In this document: positions 1-11,996 of the stretch, piece by piece | Position numbering within the stretch: position 1 is the first letter of the stretch | Layout: each line of letters begins with the position of its first letter | Source of the DNA: Rhea pennata | Lineage: Eukaryota; Chordata; Aves; Rheiformes; Rheidae | NCBI RefSeq assembly: GCF_028389875.1 | Contig: NC_084664.1 | Location: forward strand, 135,625,466 to 135,689,465 | Reading direction: 5' to 3' | Length of the DNA stretch: 64,000 bases | The notes under the pieces: generated by a model | Seen by the model: only the letters and a program-made list of their open reading frames with translations | Databases searched by the model: none | What the model was told of the DNA's origin: nothing | Position numbers and translations under genes: made by a program

Positions 1-1811
1 ACAGGTAATAGGAATAAGATGCACCATGATATTTCTTCAGAGTCCTCTTCTTGTCTCCAGTAATTTACTTTTCTGAGGCTCCCAGAGCTGTTGCGTTTTA
101 TTCCACAAATCTTGCCTAATGAGTTTCCTGCTAAAATTTAAGTTTTTACCTGCAGCTTATGTGGGATTTTATTGGAAGTGCTGATCAGGCTTGCAATAAC
201 ATGTATTTGAAGACCCCACCATCGTCACTAAAACAGTGACAGCATATTGTGTTTGCAAAACCAGTAACTCTATCTCTAGTACTTTTTTTCCTTCATGCTT
301 TCAGGGGAGTTATGGCTCTCTCTTGGTACTGACAGAGCTTGAAAAATCATGCAATAATCTGTAGAGCACCTTGAATTAGGGAATGCTTGTTTCTGACTGG
401 GTGAGAAAATACCCCAGTTCTCAAAGAATACAATCTGCATCCTCTAGCTGTAGAAATTGCCCAAATCCCAAGGAACTAAACCTAGTACATGTTGCCCTGC
501 ACTGCTGAAACTCGGTGTCTCTCCAGTTCCTGGTGCGACTAACCTCGCCACATGCATTTCTGCAAATTTCTCTGACAAACTTGCTCCGATACAAAGCAGG
601 AATTCTTGAAGCTGATGGGGATTCCAGCCAAGAAATGAAGATGATATTCATCAGCAGAATTTGACCCAAATCATTACCGAGTGTCTTAGGTCTAGGTTAT
701 ATATCAGAAAAAACTCTTTCTGGAGAGCTGTTCTCCGTAACAGCCACTGATTATTGCTCTCAGTTTTGCCATTAGCCAAGTTCACCAATGCATTTCTAAT
801 TTATGTAATGAAAGAATTGGATTTTTTTCAAAAAATAGGCTTCTTTTGAAAGAAGCCTTTCTTTCTTTTGAAATTCTTTTGTTTTAAATAGACCTATTTT
901 AAAGGGCTCTTCTTTATTTTTCATGTTCACCATAAAGTGTTTCAGATGAAAGCAAAGGAGTGCTCCCTAAAAATCAGAGGATGAATAAAAAAGCTGTTTA
1001 AAGCATGCCAGCCTCTGGTTTGTTAATTTTTGCCAAATGTATGTTAAAACACTGAATGCAAGTGTATATATGTGCCCATGTGTTTGTGCATACGTACATG
1101 TAACTGAAGCATAAATAAAAAAATGCTATTTGTCTGCTACTTGCTGGACAGCTTAAGTACTTCTGCAATACGGAAAACATGAGTTTTTTGAGCATGTGAG
1201 AGCAACAAAGTGAACTTGCCTGATAGCAAAGGGTTTCCTGTTCATGAAGACAGAGTAACAGTTCAAGCAGAAGGAAATGGGAAAAGGATAATCCACTCGC
1301 CTTTTTAAGTTTGCTTAGTTATAAGGTTTTCATCTGTTCGAAGAAAATCAAAGGTTATATTCACATAGGTAAAGAGTTTTTTTAATTGGATTGTTTTAAT
1401 TGAGTTTCTTTATACAAATTTCCATTTGATTTAATTTTTATTTAGTATGAAAAATGCTATTTGATCTCAATTTCTTTATTCGTTTTCATATATGGAAAAT
1501 AGAGATGAAAGATTAGCTTCTAGTGACCTGCATCGAAATATAATTTGTCTAGAAATGAAATGAATTTGGATTTGGCTGTGTCTCTTGGATGGTTTTGCTG
1601 CAACAACAAATCTTCATAAAGTTAAGCTGTTTGTGTTCAAAGAGTGGAAGAGGTGTGTTTAGCTGAGCTGCAAAAAGCTCATGCAGTTTTGCCCTGTCTG
1701 AGTGTGTCTGACTGTAGTCAATGCCATCAGATCCTCAAAATGTAAAGGAATTTAGGATTTTAAAGTAAGATTATGGTAGCAGCTTTTCACAGTTTAATTA
1801 TTTTATATTGG
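1..1811. other. Intergenic DNA, no gene recognised
   Basis: AT-rich sequence with no exon I can assign. The first exons of the MCM3-like gene would be expected here, upstream of the fragment at 1812, but I found no match to the MCM3 N-terminus. A short minus-strand frame at 421-669 has a curious cysteine spacing and is discussed under findings. I do not call it a gene. Confidence 0.5.
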
Positions 1812-2011
1812 AGGCTGTTGACTGATGCATTTGGTGAGCTGATTGCTTTTCAGAGAGCATTAAAAGATTTAGTTGCTCCTGATTTCAAACGTTTGGAAAT
1901 TTTAGTGTTGGGTTTGAAGGAAGCTTTGGAGCAAATCATGTCTCTCCTCATCTGCTATCAGCTCGTTTCCTTGGTAGCTTGGGCTGTGTGGAAGGAATTG
2001 TGACAGAATGT
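1812..2011 (+). pseudogene. MCM3-like exon fragment with a frameshift
   Basis: Translation from 1812 begins [20 protein letters not shown], a clear match to the MCM3 N-terminal stretch [20 protein letters not shown]. After about 1917 the match continues in the next frame as [13 protein letters not shown] and then CVEGIVTEC, against GSFGSKHVSPRTL and CVEGIVTKC in MCM3. The shift is explained by loss of one base near 1917-1919, and a few residues are also missing just before it. The frame as it stands ends at a stop at 2000-2002. MCM3 is one subunit of the MCM2-7 replicative helicase. The frameshift makes this exon non-functional unless it is a sequencing error. The family call is by eye from remembered MCM3 sequence. 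Confidence 0.8.
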
Positions 2012-2064
2012 AATTATTTTGGATTTAAGCTTTATTGTAACTCTGACTATGTTTTGTCTCTCAG

Positions 2065-2112
2065 CTGCATGAAAAGCAGTATGCGTTATTTGCCATTTTT
2101 TAATTTGCAACG
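2065..2112 (+). pseudogene. Possible next MCM3-like exon remnant
   Basis: A 48-base segment lies between a good acceptor (pyrimidine-rich tract then cag at 2062-2064) and a good donor (gtaagt at 2113). In one frame it reads [14 protein letters not shown], weakly like the MCM3 stretch VVRSVHYCPATKK that follows the preceding fragment (shared S, Y and P). The frame does not join cleanly to that fragment. The position is right for the next exon, but the similarity is too low to be sure. Confidence 0.25.
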
Positions 2113-4680
2113 GTAAGTATTAGTGTAACATTTTCTCTCTGCTCTGCCAGTGCCACTTGGGTCCCAGCTCTCCAAGGAGAATGACTAAGACCAAGCACGT
2201 GGCTGTGGTCAGGAGTCGTCCTTGTCGTGCCAGCCACCGGGGTTCGGTGGAAGTTGCGATCTCCAGTGGGACGGCTGTTCACGGGCGGCTGTCGTCATGC
2301 ACATCAGTGGATTAACGGGAACTTAGAGTAACACAGATATTGAAATAATAATATAGACAACTTCCAAGAGTGCTGTAGCGCATCTCTGTTCCCCTCCTTG
2401 TCATCCCATTCTGCAACAACGGCTGCAGGAGTTGCCATCTGTCGCCCTCATTTCCCTATGTGGGGAAATATCAAAATATTGCATGTCCCGAGAGCAAACA
2501 GTTCTATTTACAAGAGAACAAAGAATATATGAAAGGCATTTACAAAAAAAATTAACTTATTCTGGAGAGTGCACAGGAGGAGTGAGCTGTCATAAAAATA
2601 TCCTTGCATCAAGCTATCTTTGATTGACGATCCCTTTCCCGTCTCACTGTAAATCGAAATTTCAAAAACGGGCCTGTCAGCAAACATAGTTTTCTTAACT
2701 TCTGTCAGGCCTCGCCTGGAATGAACTTGATTGCTGTCAGCATTGTTTCAAGTGTTATTAATTCCGTTATAATTTTCTTCCGAAATTAATGCAAAAACCA
2801 TCCTTGCAGGGTTACCTCCATTTCATTACCATCTGCTCTATAAACACTGTACTCTGAAGCAACTTCCTCCAGATGTATCCCTCAAAGAGGTGTGCAAAAA
2901 TTGTGCTGCATATCCAATAAGGTTTAAAGAGCATTGCTAGCAAATGCCATCAGGACGTTGTTTGATACCTTTATCCAGTGCAACCTGCTCTAACATACCT
3001 GGCTTGTTCAGGAGCAGACAATTGGGAGCTGCACCCAGGCAGTGCAGCTGGACTGGCTGGGTTTCAGCATCCAGGAGGGACCTGGCGAAGCAGCTGCTGG
3101 GCAGTGTCCTTGCTCTGTGACTCTGAGCACAGATATGGACTCCTAGCAGTAGAGCACCTCTGGAGGTGGCACAGGGCACACTTCGGGAAGATCCCACTGC
3201 CCCCTCGCACTGGGGAAGCTTCAGATTTGCACCTAAGTGTGTGATGAGGAAATTTAACTGGGAATAAGGAGAAATTTCAAACCAAACCAGTGAGGTCTGG
3301 ACAGTTTTTCCTTAAGGATCCACTCCAGAAGATGCTATTTTTTTTGAAGCCGGAAACAGCGCTCACCTGTGGTTGCTGATGTCTGCCGCTCTCGGTGCCC
3401 AGCGGGAGGTCTCTGCTGGGCTGTTTGTGGAGCTGAGACTGACCGTTTCCACCCTAATATCCCAACATTTCCATGTCCTTTTGCCATGTTGTCTCTTCCT
3501 GTTTGGCTCTGGACCCTCCTGAAAGCCGAACTTTCATTGAATAGTCTTGCTGTTCTCCCATGAGACCAGTCCTTACTGAAAGGCTCTTCGTGCACGATCG
3601 GTGCAGATCGTTGCTTACTGCTGACGCTGGTATGGCAAAATTTAGCATCAGGGAGAGCTTCCCGAAGCAGAGCTTTTGCCTTTCGTGTAGAAGTTATTAT
3701 ATCTGAAGCAGACGTCATCAAAATGTGAAAGTCTGTTAGGAGTATTTGAGGCAAAACTGAGCCAATTTAAGCTGGAATTTGATTAATTTATGAAGTGGAA
3801 GATGTGCTTGGTCTGCCTGTGAGAGCTCAGCCCGGTCTCGGAGATCTAGCTCCTTCCAAGCTCGACTCCCATGCTTTTCCTTTTAGCATAGCAGGTGAAG
3901 CACTGATTTATTTTCTTTTAAGTTCTCTTACCTGGGAGACAGGACCATGCCATAGGGTATTGCTCACATGGAGATTGTGATTGTATTCGTATTTTTCTCT
4001 AGATAATTTATATTGATTGTACTCTTCCTTCCCCAAAGCATTTTTTATGGCACTTCTGGGTAGTCATCTTTCTTACAAGCACTTTCTTTTGAAATTCCAG
4101 GCCCTGTAAGGTAACAAATGGTCAATAGTTTTAGAAACCAGAAGCCGCAGTGGTGTTTCCCTGCTTTCTGTTTCAAAACTTTGGGTTCTAACATGAGTAC
4201 TCCTTCGGACTGTGTGTGGTTTACAAACGTTAGCTGGTGAGTGTTTAGAAGAGCGTCTGACAAAGCCCAAGTGTCTGATGAGCCTTTTGAAGACAAAGCA
4301 AAAAATTAGTTCTTCTGTCTATCTCTCCTTCAAAGTTAGAAATGCCCCAACTCCAAAATGCATCTCTCTCACTTCACAGAACACAAGTATCAATTCCACT
4401 ACTGTATAGAGGGGTAGAGAAGAGATGACATCCCAAAGCTGTACTATGTATTTCTAGTTCTTCCGGATTCTGATGTTAAAACTTCCTGCAGTGCAGATTT
4501 CACTCACTAAGCCATAATAAAATAGACAAATTAATAATTTATTTGAATTTGATTCTATTTGTACTTTCTCTTTCCTAAGCAGCTTTTTGTGTTATGAAGA
4601 CAATAGTCCAGTGTATAATAGTTAATCTATTTAATACTTAATCTCATGACATTTCTCTGCATCTGGAGGAAAATACTTAG
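2113..4680. other. Non-coding gap between MCM3-like fragments
   Basis: The MCM3 exons covering the rest of the N-terminal OB-fold region should lie here if the gene were complete, and I found none. Two open frames (2978-3244 plus, 3335-3754 minus) lie in a locally GC-richer stretch. They resemble no family I know. Confidence 0.45.
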
Positions 4681-4789
4681 GACAATGATGTTGACTAATA
4701 ATATCAAACTGATGAGCAAAGAAATAGCACCCACATTCTCAGCTGACGATGTGGCAAAGATCAAGAAATTCTGCAAAGCTCAAACTAAA
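4681..4789 (+). pseudogene. MCM3-like exon, intact frame
   Basis: After an ag acceptor at 4679-4680 the exon reads TMMLTNNIKLMSKEIAPTF and then SADDVAKIKKFCKAQTK, ending in phase 0 at a strong donor (gtaagt). In MCM3 the matching segment is TVLIACNVKQMSK, then SFSAEDIAKIKKF. This is the linker into the ATPase domain. There are 36 codons with no stop or frameshift. It lies on the same strand and in the same order as the fragment at 1812, so both appear to come from one intron-containing gene. That excludes a processed retrocopy. Confidence 0.85.
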
Positions 4790-4886
4790 GTAAGTTATAA
4801 ATTGCGCTAATACTGGCTAATGGATAATGAGATTCCGTTCTAATGTTGGTAATGTGCAATGTAAGTGTTTCCTGTTTCTTAAATAG

Positions 4887-5051
<165 letters not shown>

Positions 5052-6329
5052 TAGAGTTAATAGTGCATTGATAAGTTATTTTATTATCCCCCCTCCTCAT
5101 CATGCCAGTGTAATTTTGTTATGCAATATTAGCAAGAAAATAAAAGCCAAACCAGTACAAAGACTCATTTTGTCTTATACAAGAATGTTTGTTAGTGTCT
5201 TAGGATCAATTTATTTTATCCTTGGGCACATTTTTACAATTACTTCTGTTTTGTCCCACACTTCCCTATTTACTTGACATCTGTTCTACGTTTCTAGCTA
5301 GTGCAGTCATGATGTGCAACAGAGTCTAATCCTGCACTGCTTATTCAGGCGAAACATCCACCGATTTCACGAATGGGCTTTAGCATATCGCTCGGGTTGA
5401 TGGAACTATTCCACTTCTGTCACTTCTAGGCACAGTGGCTGCTCAGTTGTGACTTCATTTCTAAATGCTTTGCTTTCAGTGCTCATAATTAAGTTACATT
5501 AACCTAATAATGATAACCTGAGACACAAAAGCTCTTGGCAGAGGTATCAGCTTCCTCGCATAAATCAAGATCTTCATTTCTACACTTCATTTCAGGTCTA
5601 CGCTATAGAGATCTAATCACTTATTTGGTAACTTGTTTTAAAAATGAGTTAACTTGAAAGCCATCTCTTTTCAGCCCAAGACTTTTCAAGTCTTTTTGTT
5701 TTAATATGTCCTTTTTCTCTTGAAGTGGACAGCTTACAAACTTACTTTTTGGCAGTATGGAAGCAATGCTTCATCTATACCGCACTATTCGCATTATAAC
5801 CAAGTCATTACAGATGGCAGTTGTCACGATTGATTTGTTACCCAGTGACTTCATGTTGAAAGAGCCTTCACAGCAGTTGCAAACACCTTGTTGAATATCA
5901 AAATATAGTGTGTGTGGAGCTATGAAAATTCAAAGCAGTTGTATATTGGCACTTGAATGACTTCCTGAGGGATCTGCTGGGCTTTGGACCAAAGGGCTAT
6001 CTATTAAGTTGGTCCTTCAATAAAATTAAAAGCTGGTCCCTTAATAAAACGGAAAGCTAGGTTGGATATAGACATACTTCTCTGAAATTTGGAAAAAGAG
6101 TTCAAAGAAAAAGAGGAAAAAAACGATTATTCTGGATTCAGAAGCAAGAACTCTAATCAGGAAAGTACAGTTTGACAATTTCTATTATTTGGTTTATTGA
6201 AGCAGGAGGATTTCTGAGGAGCTCTTTAGAATGTACCTGTCTTGCAGTAAGACCTGGGGCTGTTTGTTAGGTATGTAAAATACTGTAGTAATACAGCTTT
6301 TTCTTAAAAAAACATTTATAGTTCTTTTA

Positions 6330-6405
6330 TACATACATACATGCATACATATATATACATGTGTGTACATATATTCATATATATACATACACACATATAT
6401 ATTTT
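6330..6405. repeat. ACAT/TATA-type microsatellite
   Basis: Imperfect alternation of acat, atgc and tata units over about 75 bases. It is simple repeat DNA with no coding meaning, although it creates a spurious minus-strand frame rich in Tyr, Met, Cys and Val. Confidence 0.8.
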
Positions 6406-8321
6406 TTAACACTTCTTACTTCAGAAACACCAGCTTCTCTGTTTCTTGTTTTTAGTTTGAGCCTGAAATAAACAATTGCAATACTGTTTATACACCCAGA
6501 CTGTTTGGTGTAACCCTATCATGCAGGCAAGTTAATAGCTAATCACTGGTGCAAGATTTTTAAATTTGCTAAGAATCAGGAGCATCCTGGGAAGAAAATG
6601 CTGGAATAAGAATTTAAAATTCTAAAATGCAAAGGGTTTCTTACTGGAGCCCTTGAACTTAGGGAACTGGAAGGCTCAAACACGTGTGTGTCTCTGTATT
6701 ACTTTGTCTCTTTTCAATGGCCTTAATTTGTGCTTTTGAATAACTGATCAAGCATGGAAGACACCTATATCTGGAATAATGAAAAGTGTTGTTTTAATTT
6801 GTTCACTTTTTTCTCCTGCTCCAGAGTTAAATTGCATTTGAAAATGACACCTCTTGATATTTATATAAAAGTTACAGCTCATCATAACACAGCCAGCTTA
6901 TAACACTGGCTGCAGTTGCCCTTCAGCTGCTTGGCAAACTGCATCTTTTAAGGCCATAGCCCCAGATACTTCTGCACTTACCAAAACAAGGGCAAAGCCA
7001 AAGGATTTTAAAATTCTTAGTTCTCCTGGTGACCAATGGGAAAATGCAAATTGCTTATGCTGGAAGCGTCCTTTGATCTCTCTGTGGAAACTGCAGTGAA
7101 ATCAGCCTCTCTGCCAGCAGCGCTGAACCTGCCGGCCCCAGTTTTTGGGGGGTCGGAGTGGAGGAGCACCTCGGGGCTGCTGGTGGAGGCACTGCATTTG
7201 CTCCCGACAGTGGCTGCTGGAAGAAGGGGCACCACCGGGGCTGCAGAAAGTCAGACTAATGAAGAACACCAGAGAATTGTCTCTTCTCGGTCTGACTGAA
7301 CAGCGATCCATTCTGTGCTCTTATTTTGGCCTCCTAATAGCTCTGATTTTACTGTCTTTCCAATACATTGAAGAACTGATTTCCCATGAGCATCTGGGTG
7401 ATTAATCATAAAAATGCTTTGTAAATGTGAGAATATTTAGCTGATTCAAATTCATTCCTTTTAGAGCTTGAAGGCACCTAGATTTGAGGTTTGGGGAGCA
7501 ATTAGTCCCTGATATCATCAGCAAATGTTGAACGACTATTCCTAGGTTCCAGCTCAGCAACCCAGGCCTTCTTTCTACTGTCATGTGCTGAATACCATAA
7601 TAGTAAAAATACAGACCGGATTTTTATACTGTTTATTTGGATATATTTTTTCCCCGCTAATGTCTGGAAAAGGTTTTGACCCTGCAGCTGAAACATGGCA
7701 AAGTACTCTGTTCTTCCCTTTAAGAAGTGATCGTTATATTGCAAAATAGTCCCTAAACTGCTTCTGCTATCGGTAGGGGATAGCCTGCAACACGTTTGAC
7801 AGCAGCTGTAACTGCTGATTAAGAAACTAGTGCTCAGCCTTGCATTTCCAAAGAGAGCAAACTTGGCGTCTCTGGAGCTCCAAAACCCTCCTGTCGCGCG
7901 AGGGGCTTCGCTGCGCCGCCCGCACGCTGCACATCAGCGCCCGCGGCGCGGCGTAGCGCTGCAGCCGCGCTCGGCTCGGCCCCGCCGCCTGCGTGGGTGC
8001 GGGAAGCTCCCGCGCATCCAAACCCCCCCCGTACCGCTGTGCTGCAAACGATGCCTCTCCCGTTTGGCCTGTGCTGTTAATATAGGCTTTAATGCAAATC
8101 CAGTGTCTCCTAAACGGCCCGTGATTCACTGATGCACCTGGGACAGGCTCCTCTGGCAACTTCAGCCTCTGAGCTCACGAGCCCAGTGCTGACCACAACG
8201 GGGTCGGCTGCTCTGTGGCAATGGGTCTCTGTTCTTTTTGTCAGCCAGGCTTGAAATGGTCTTGGTGTTACTCTAATAAAGAATAAGAAAGTATTTTAAA
8301 CCTCAATAATATTTGTGGAAT

Positions 8322-8335
8322 GGGGGGGGGGGGGG
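8322..8335. repeat. Poly-G tract
   Basis: Fourteen consecutive G. A run of about ten C follows 240 bases later (near 8578-8590). Both are prone to sequencing-length error. Confidence 0.85.
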
Positions 8336-11300
8336 AACATTTTTTAGCTCAGTCCTGTTCCACCAGGTCACTGAGATGATGTGGGAAACAGGACGGAAAG
8401 CAAATATACGGATCCAGCCACAGACAGTCTGGGCATGTTCTGTGACAGGATTTGTGCAACACAGATGTAAACCAAGGCACACAGAAGCGGAGACAGCTTG
8501 CTCAGAGGAAACCAAGTGGCTCCTCCTAATCCAAGCATTGAGACATGCTTAAGACTAAGATGAAAGCACGTATATGACCCCCCCCCCCGCCCCGGTGTGA
8601 AGGCACGAGTAGCTTATTCATTTGGATCTCAGCTTACTCACCTAGTCAACATCATTTTTGTGCTCTTCCCCATCACTCCTGGACCTTGGGGGGAAAACAC
8701 ACATAAATCTCTGTCCTTCCCTTCCCCATATCTCAGTTCAACTGTACTTCTTGAGGTCGCTAGGACTACATTCAAAATGCACGTTCCTGTGGCTATGTTT
8801 CTCAGAAACTCAGATTTCTTCCAGGGCTCACTATTCATTTTCGGGGCAGGCTGCACCCCCAGAGCTCTGTCTGGCTCTTGCAGGCAGCGGTGCAGCCCAC
8901 ATGCCAACCCTGCTGCCAGCTGAAGAGCTGTGCAGGTGCTCCTGGAGTAGGTGACGTGCCACCGCTGGCTCCTGCCTGCGACGGGTGCAGGTACCTGCCA
9001 GCTTGGTCCCTGGAGCACACGAGAAAGTAGCCACTGTAACCGCCTTGTCTCCTGCAGCCTACAAGGGAGGACAAATGCTCATGTCTGGACTACAATGGCT
9101 TGGTGGGCTCCACTAGCTCCTACAGCAAATCTGCCAAGGTAAGCGAGACTCTTACTCATCACCCTTGGCTGCAGCCAGTGCAGAAATGGGATTTCTTAAG
9201 GATTTTGGTAGAGCCAGCTGGTCACTGCTGGGGCCTGGGAGGGGGATATGGTTCCAGGTTTTGCTTCATTCAGTCTTTGAGCGCGCAATGCCACGTTATG
9301 TTTCGCATGGTGCTCGTGCCAGTGCAGCCGTCGTTATCCTGGCTGCCGGCTTCCCAAGGGAGAGTGGCCAGAAGAGGCCCTGTGGTTGGAGGGAGCAGGT
9401 GTGCAACCGGCGGCAGCTTCCGTTGCTCATGGCTGGTGCAAGACGACGCTCCCAGTGCGTTAGCAATGTGCGCTATGGTGCGTTCTTGCAGTGGGTTTGA
9501 AACGGAGGAGAGTAGAGGGGATGAGTCATGCTGCGAGACTGGAGCTTGTGAGCAGCAGAGCGAACAGGTGGCTCCTGGGCAGCAGGAACTGCTCTTGGTT
9601 CATGTTTGCAAAGGAGCTGCTGCTTGGGAGAAGCGGCCTCTAGCCTACTGCGTGGTGAGCTTTGGTGGGTATTTGCTATCTATCTCCATTTTAATTTTCT
9701 TAAGGCTTTTTTTCTTTTAAAGAAAATCATATTTGTTTACCCCAAAGACTTATTCTTTCCACTTCATCTCCCCCACACTTTAAAGCTTAAGCATGGCCAC
9801 TCTCCTTTTGACCAAGGAAAACCCATGTTTGTCCTAGCTGCCTGCAGAGACGGTGCCTTAACCAGCTGAGACTCATTCATTTTCAATTCCTCCTCTTACT
9901 TCCAAGTTGCCCTGGTAAAGAAGACAAGAAAGTAGCAACCAGAATGAAACCTGACTCTTCTAAAAGAGGCAGCAGGGACTCCTGCTACAGTTAATAAGCT
10001 AAAGTTTGTTAAAATTAATAACTAAAAAACTTAATGAAGTCCCAGGGTTATTTTATGTAACTTGTAAAGCTCTGTTCTGAATGAGTAAGTGGTATGCATG
10101 TGCGTGAAGTCTGCCTCCAAAACCTGGGTGCGCACAACATGACGATAAGTAGGAAAAAAATCAATCACGGATGAAGAGCAAGACACGCTGCTGACAAGAT
10201 TTGATCTGTTTTTTGTAGCATAGGCTACATGGATCCAGATGGTGCTAAAAAAAATTGCAGGCAAATGCATATGCACAGAGCTCTGGCAGAACAAGATGGT
10301 TGCTTCTAGTTACATATTAATGACCTTTAAACAAAACAGCTATCATTAAAATGTTAATAAAAATGTTCCATCATTTTTTAAAGTGATAAGATCTAAGTAT
10401 GATACATTGTATGTAATCTTTTTTTTTTTTTCCCCATGAATATAGCACTGGAAGAACAGTAATATGTAAGTATTGTAAGAGTCAGCACTGCACACTTGGG
10501 AAACAGCAAGGTTTGATTTTGTTCTTTTAAGGTCCAGATATTCAGGTTAAACTTCTTTGACACTGTTGTGTTTTCACAATAGGTAAAGTCAAAAGCTGAG
10601 ATCAAGCATGGGCTGTTTCGTCTCAACTAGAAGCAGTTTAAGAATTTATGAGCAAATGAAAACCAGAATGGAAACGTGTTTGCAGTGTTTATGATACCTG
10701 CGCTAGCGTACATGTTATAAGGAGTGAAATTTGACTTGAGAACAAATTAAATGGGCAAAAGTTTTCAGGCATTTTGTGAAAGAAATAAGGAGAAAAAACA
10801 ACCAATCAACTAAAAAGAAGGCAGATGATGGTTTTGAAGATGTTTAACACACAGGAGACTGACCCAGGGGCGACCCAGTGACTTTGCAATCCAGCACATT
10901 ATTTTTCTGTGGTGTGGGAGGAGTGTTCAGGCTGAACTGCTGTGGTAATTTTTATTTTTAACCCGTTCATTCTGTGGATGATTAGAAAGGGGGGCAGACA
11001 AGGACAGCAGATGATCTATCATCTGCTGCAAAGACTTTGTAATCTTACACAAAATGAACTGTCAAAACTTGACTTGAGATACACTTTTTATAATAAGATA
11101 CATGATATATAGTTGAAAGAAGTGGGAAAATCAGCACCATGTATTTAATCTCTTCATAATTTCATAATGCAATCAGGGTAAAATACAGATATTTTGCCAT
11201 TACTGTATCAAAAACTGTGAAAGTCTCTAAACAACAACTTTAGATTCGAGAAACAACAATTGACTGCACAACTCCTCAGAAATCACATTTTATTTATTTG

Positions 11301-11976
11301 GTGGTGATCTTCTCCTTTGGACTGTCTGTACTACTGGCACTAAAATTAGCCTGACAATGCAGTCCAAGTGGACAGGAGAAGTAAGACTGTGTATATGAAA
11401 AACCAAATGTACTTTAAACGAAGTGTTGCCATCAGACGTGTGGCATCTATGTCTTAGAAAAAATGCCTGCGCTCTAGTAGTGGAAAATGGAAGACAGCAA
11501 AATAGAGAGGTAGGGCTTCTCTGTTCTGGTCTCACAGATTATTTGCACCTAAAACATGACAATCCACGGCTCCTACATTGCACCCTGGAACCTTATTACC
11601 TGGCTGGTGCGAACTGAAACGTTCAGCTGGAACAAAACGGTTGGCAGCCGGGATCGGTCGGTCTCTTTTCTGCATTTAGACCACGCAGCGCCAGCCATCG
11701 TATTAGATGTTACGATTCAGTTATTTGCTACTAGTGCATTAGATGATAGACTGGGACGCTGATCTGTGTGCTGCAAACAGCAACGAAATTGGTCCAGCGT
11801 GCCGGCACGCATCCTCAGGAAGACGAAGCTGTGCGCGCTGCTGAGCAGCGACATCAGATGTCATGCCTAGATTTCCTACAACACTGGGGTCCTGAAGTCA
11901 GAGAGAGAGGGAGATAGACCAACAGCCTACTCTTTTGGCTTTCAAGCCTGAGCGACTGGCTTGAAGGGTGGATTTG

Positions 11977-11996
11977 TTTTTTTTTTTTTTTTTTTT
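11977..11996. repeat. Poly-T tract
   Basis: Twenty consecutive T, followed by a short GC-rich stretch to about 12200. The layout could be a poly-A-tailed insertion on the minus strand, but I could not name an element and saw no target-site duplication. Confidence 0.7.

Noticed and set aside
3335-3754. 139-codon minus-strand frame
   Set aside because: No family resemblance, no signal peptide and no splice support; it lies within the MCM3-like gene span on the other strand.
6194-6412. Cys/Met/Tyr-rich minus-strand frame
   Set aside because: Created by an ACAT/TATA microsatellite.
9100-9720. 206-codon open frame on the plus strand, the longest there
   Set aside because: It runs through a GC-richer patch, shows no known domain, overlaps another open frame and ends in a poly-T-encoded Phe run. 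Chance is the better explanation.
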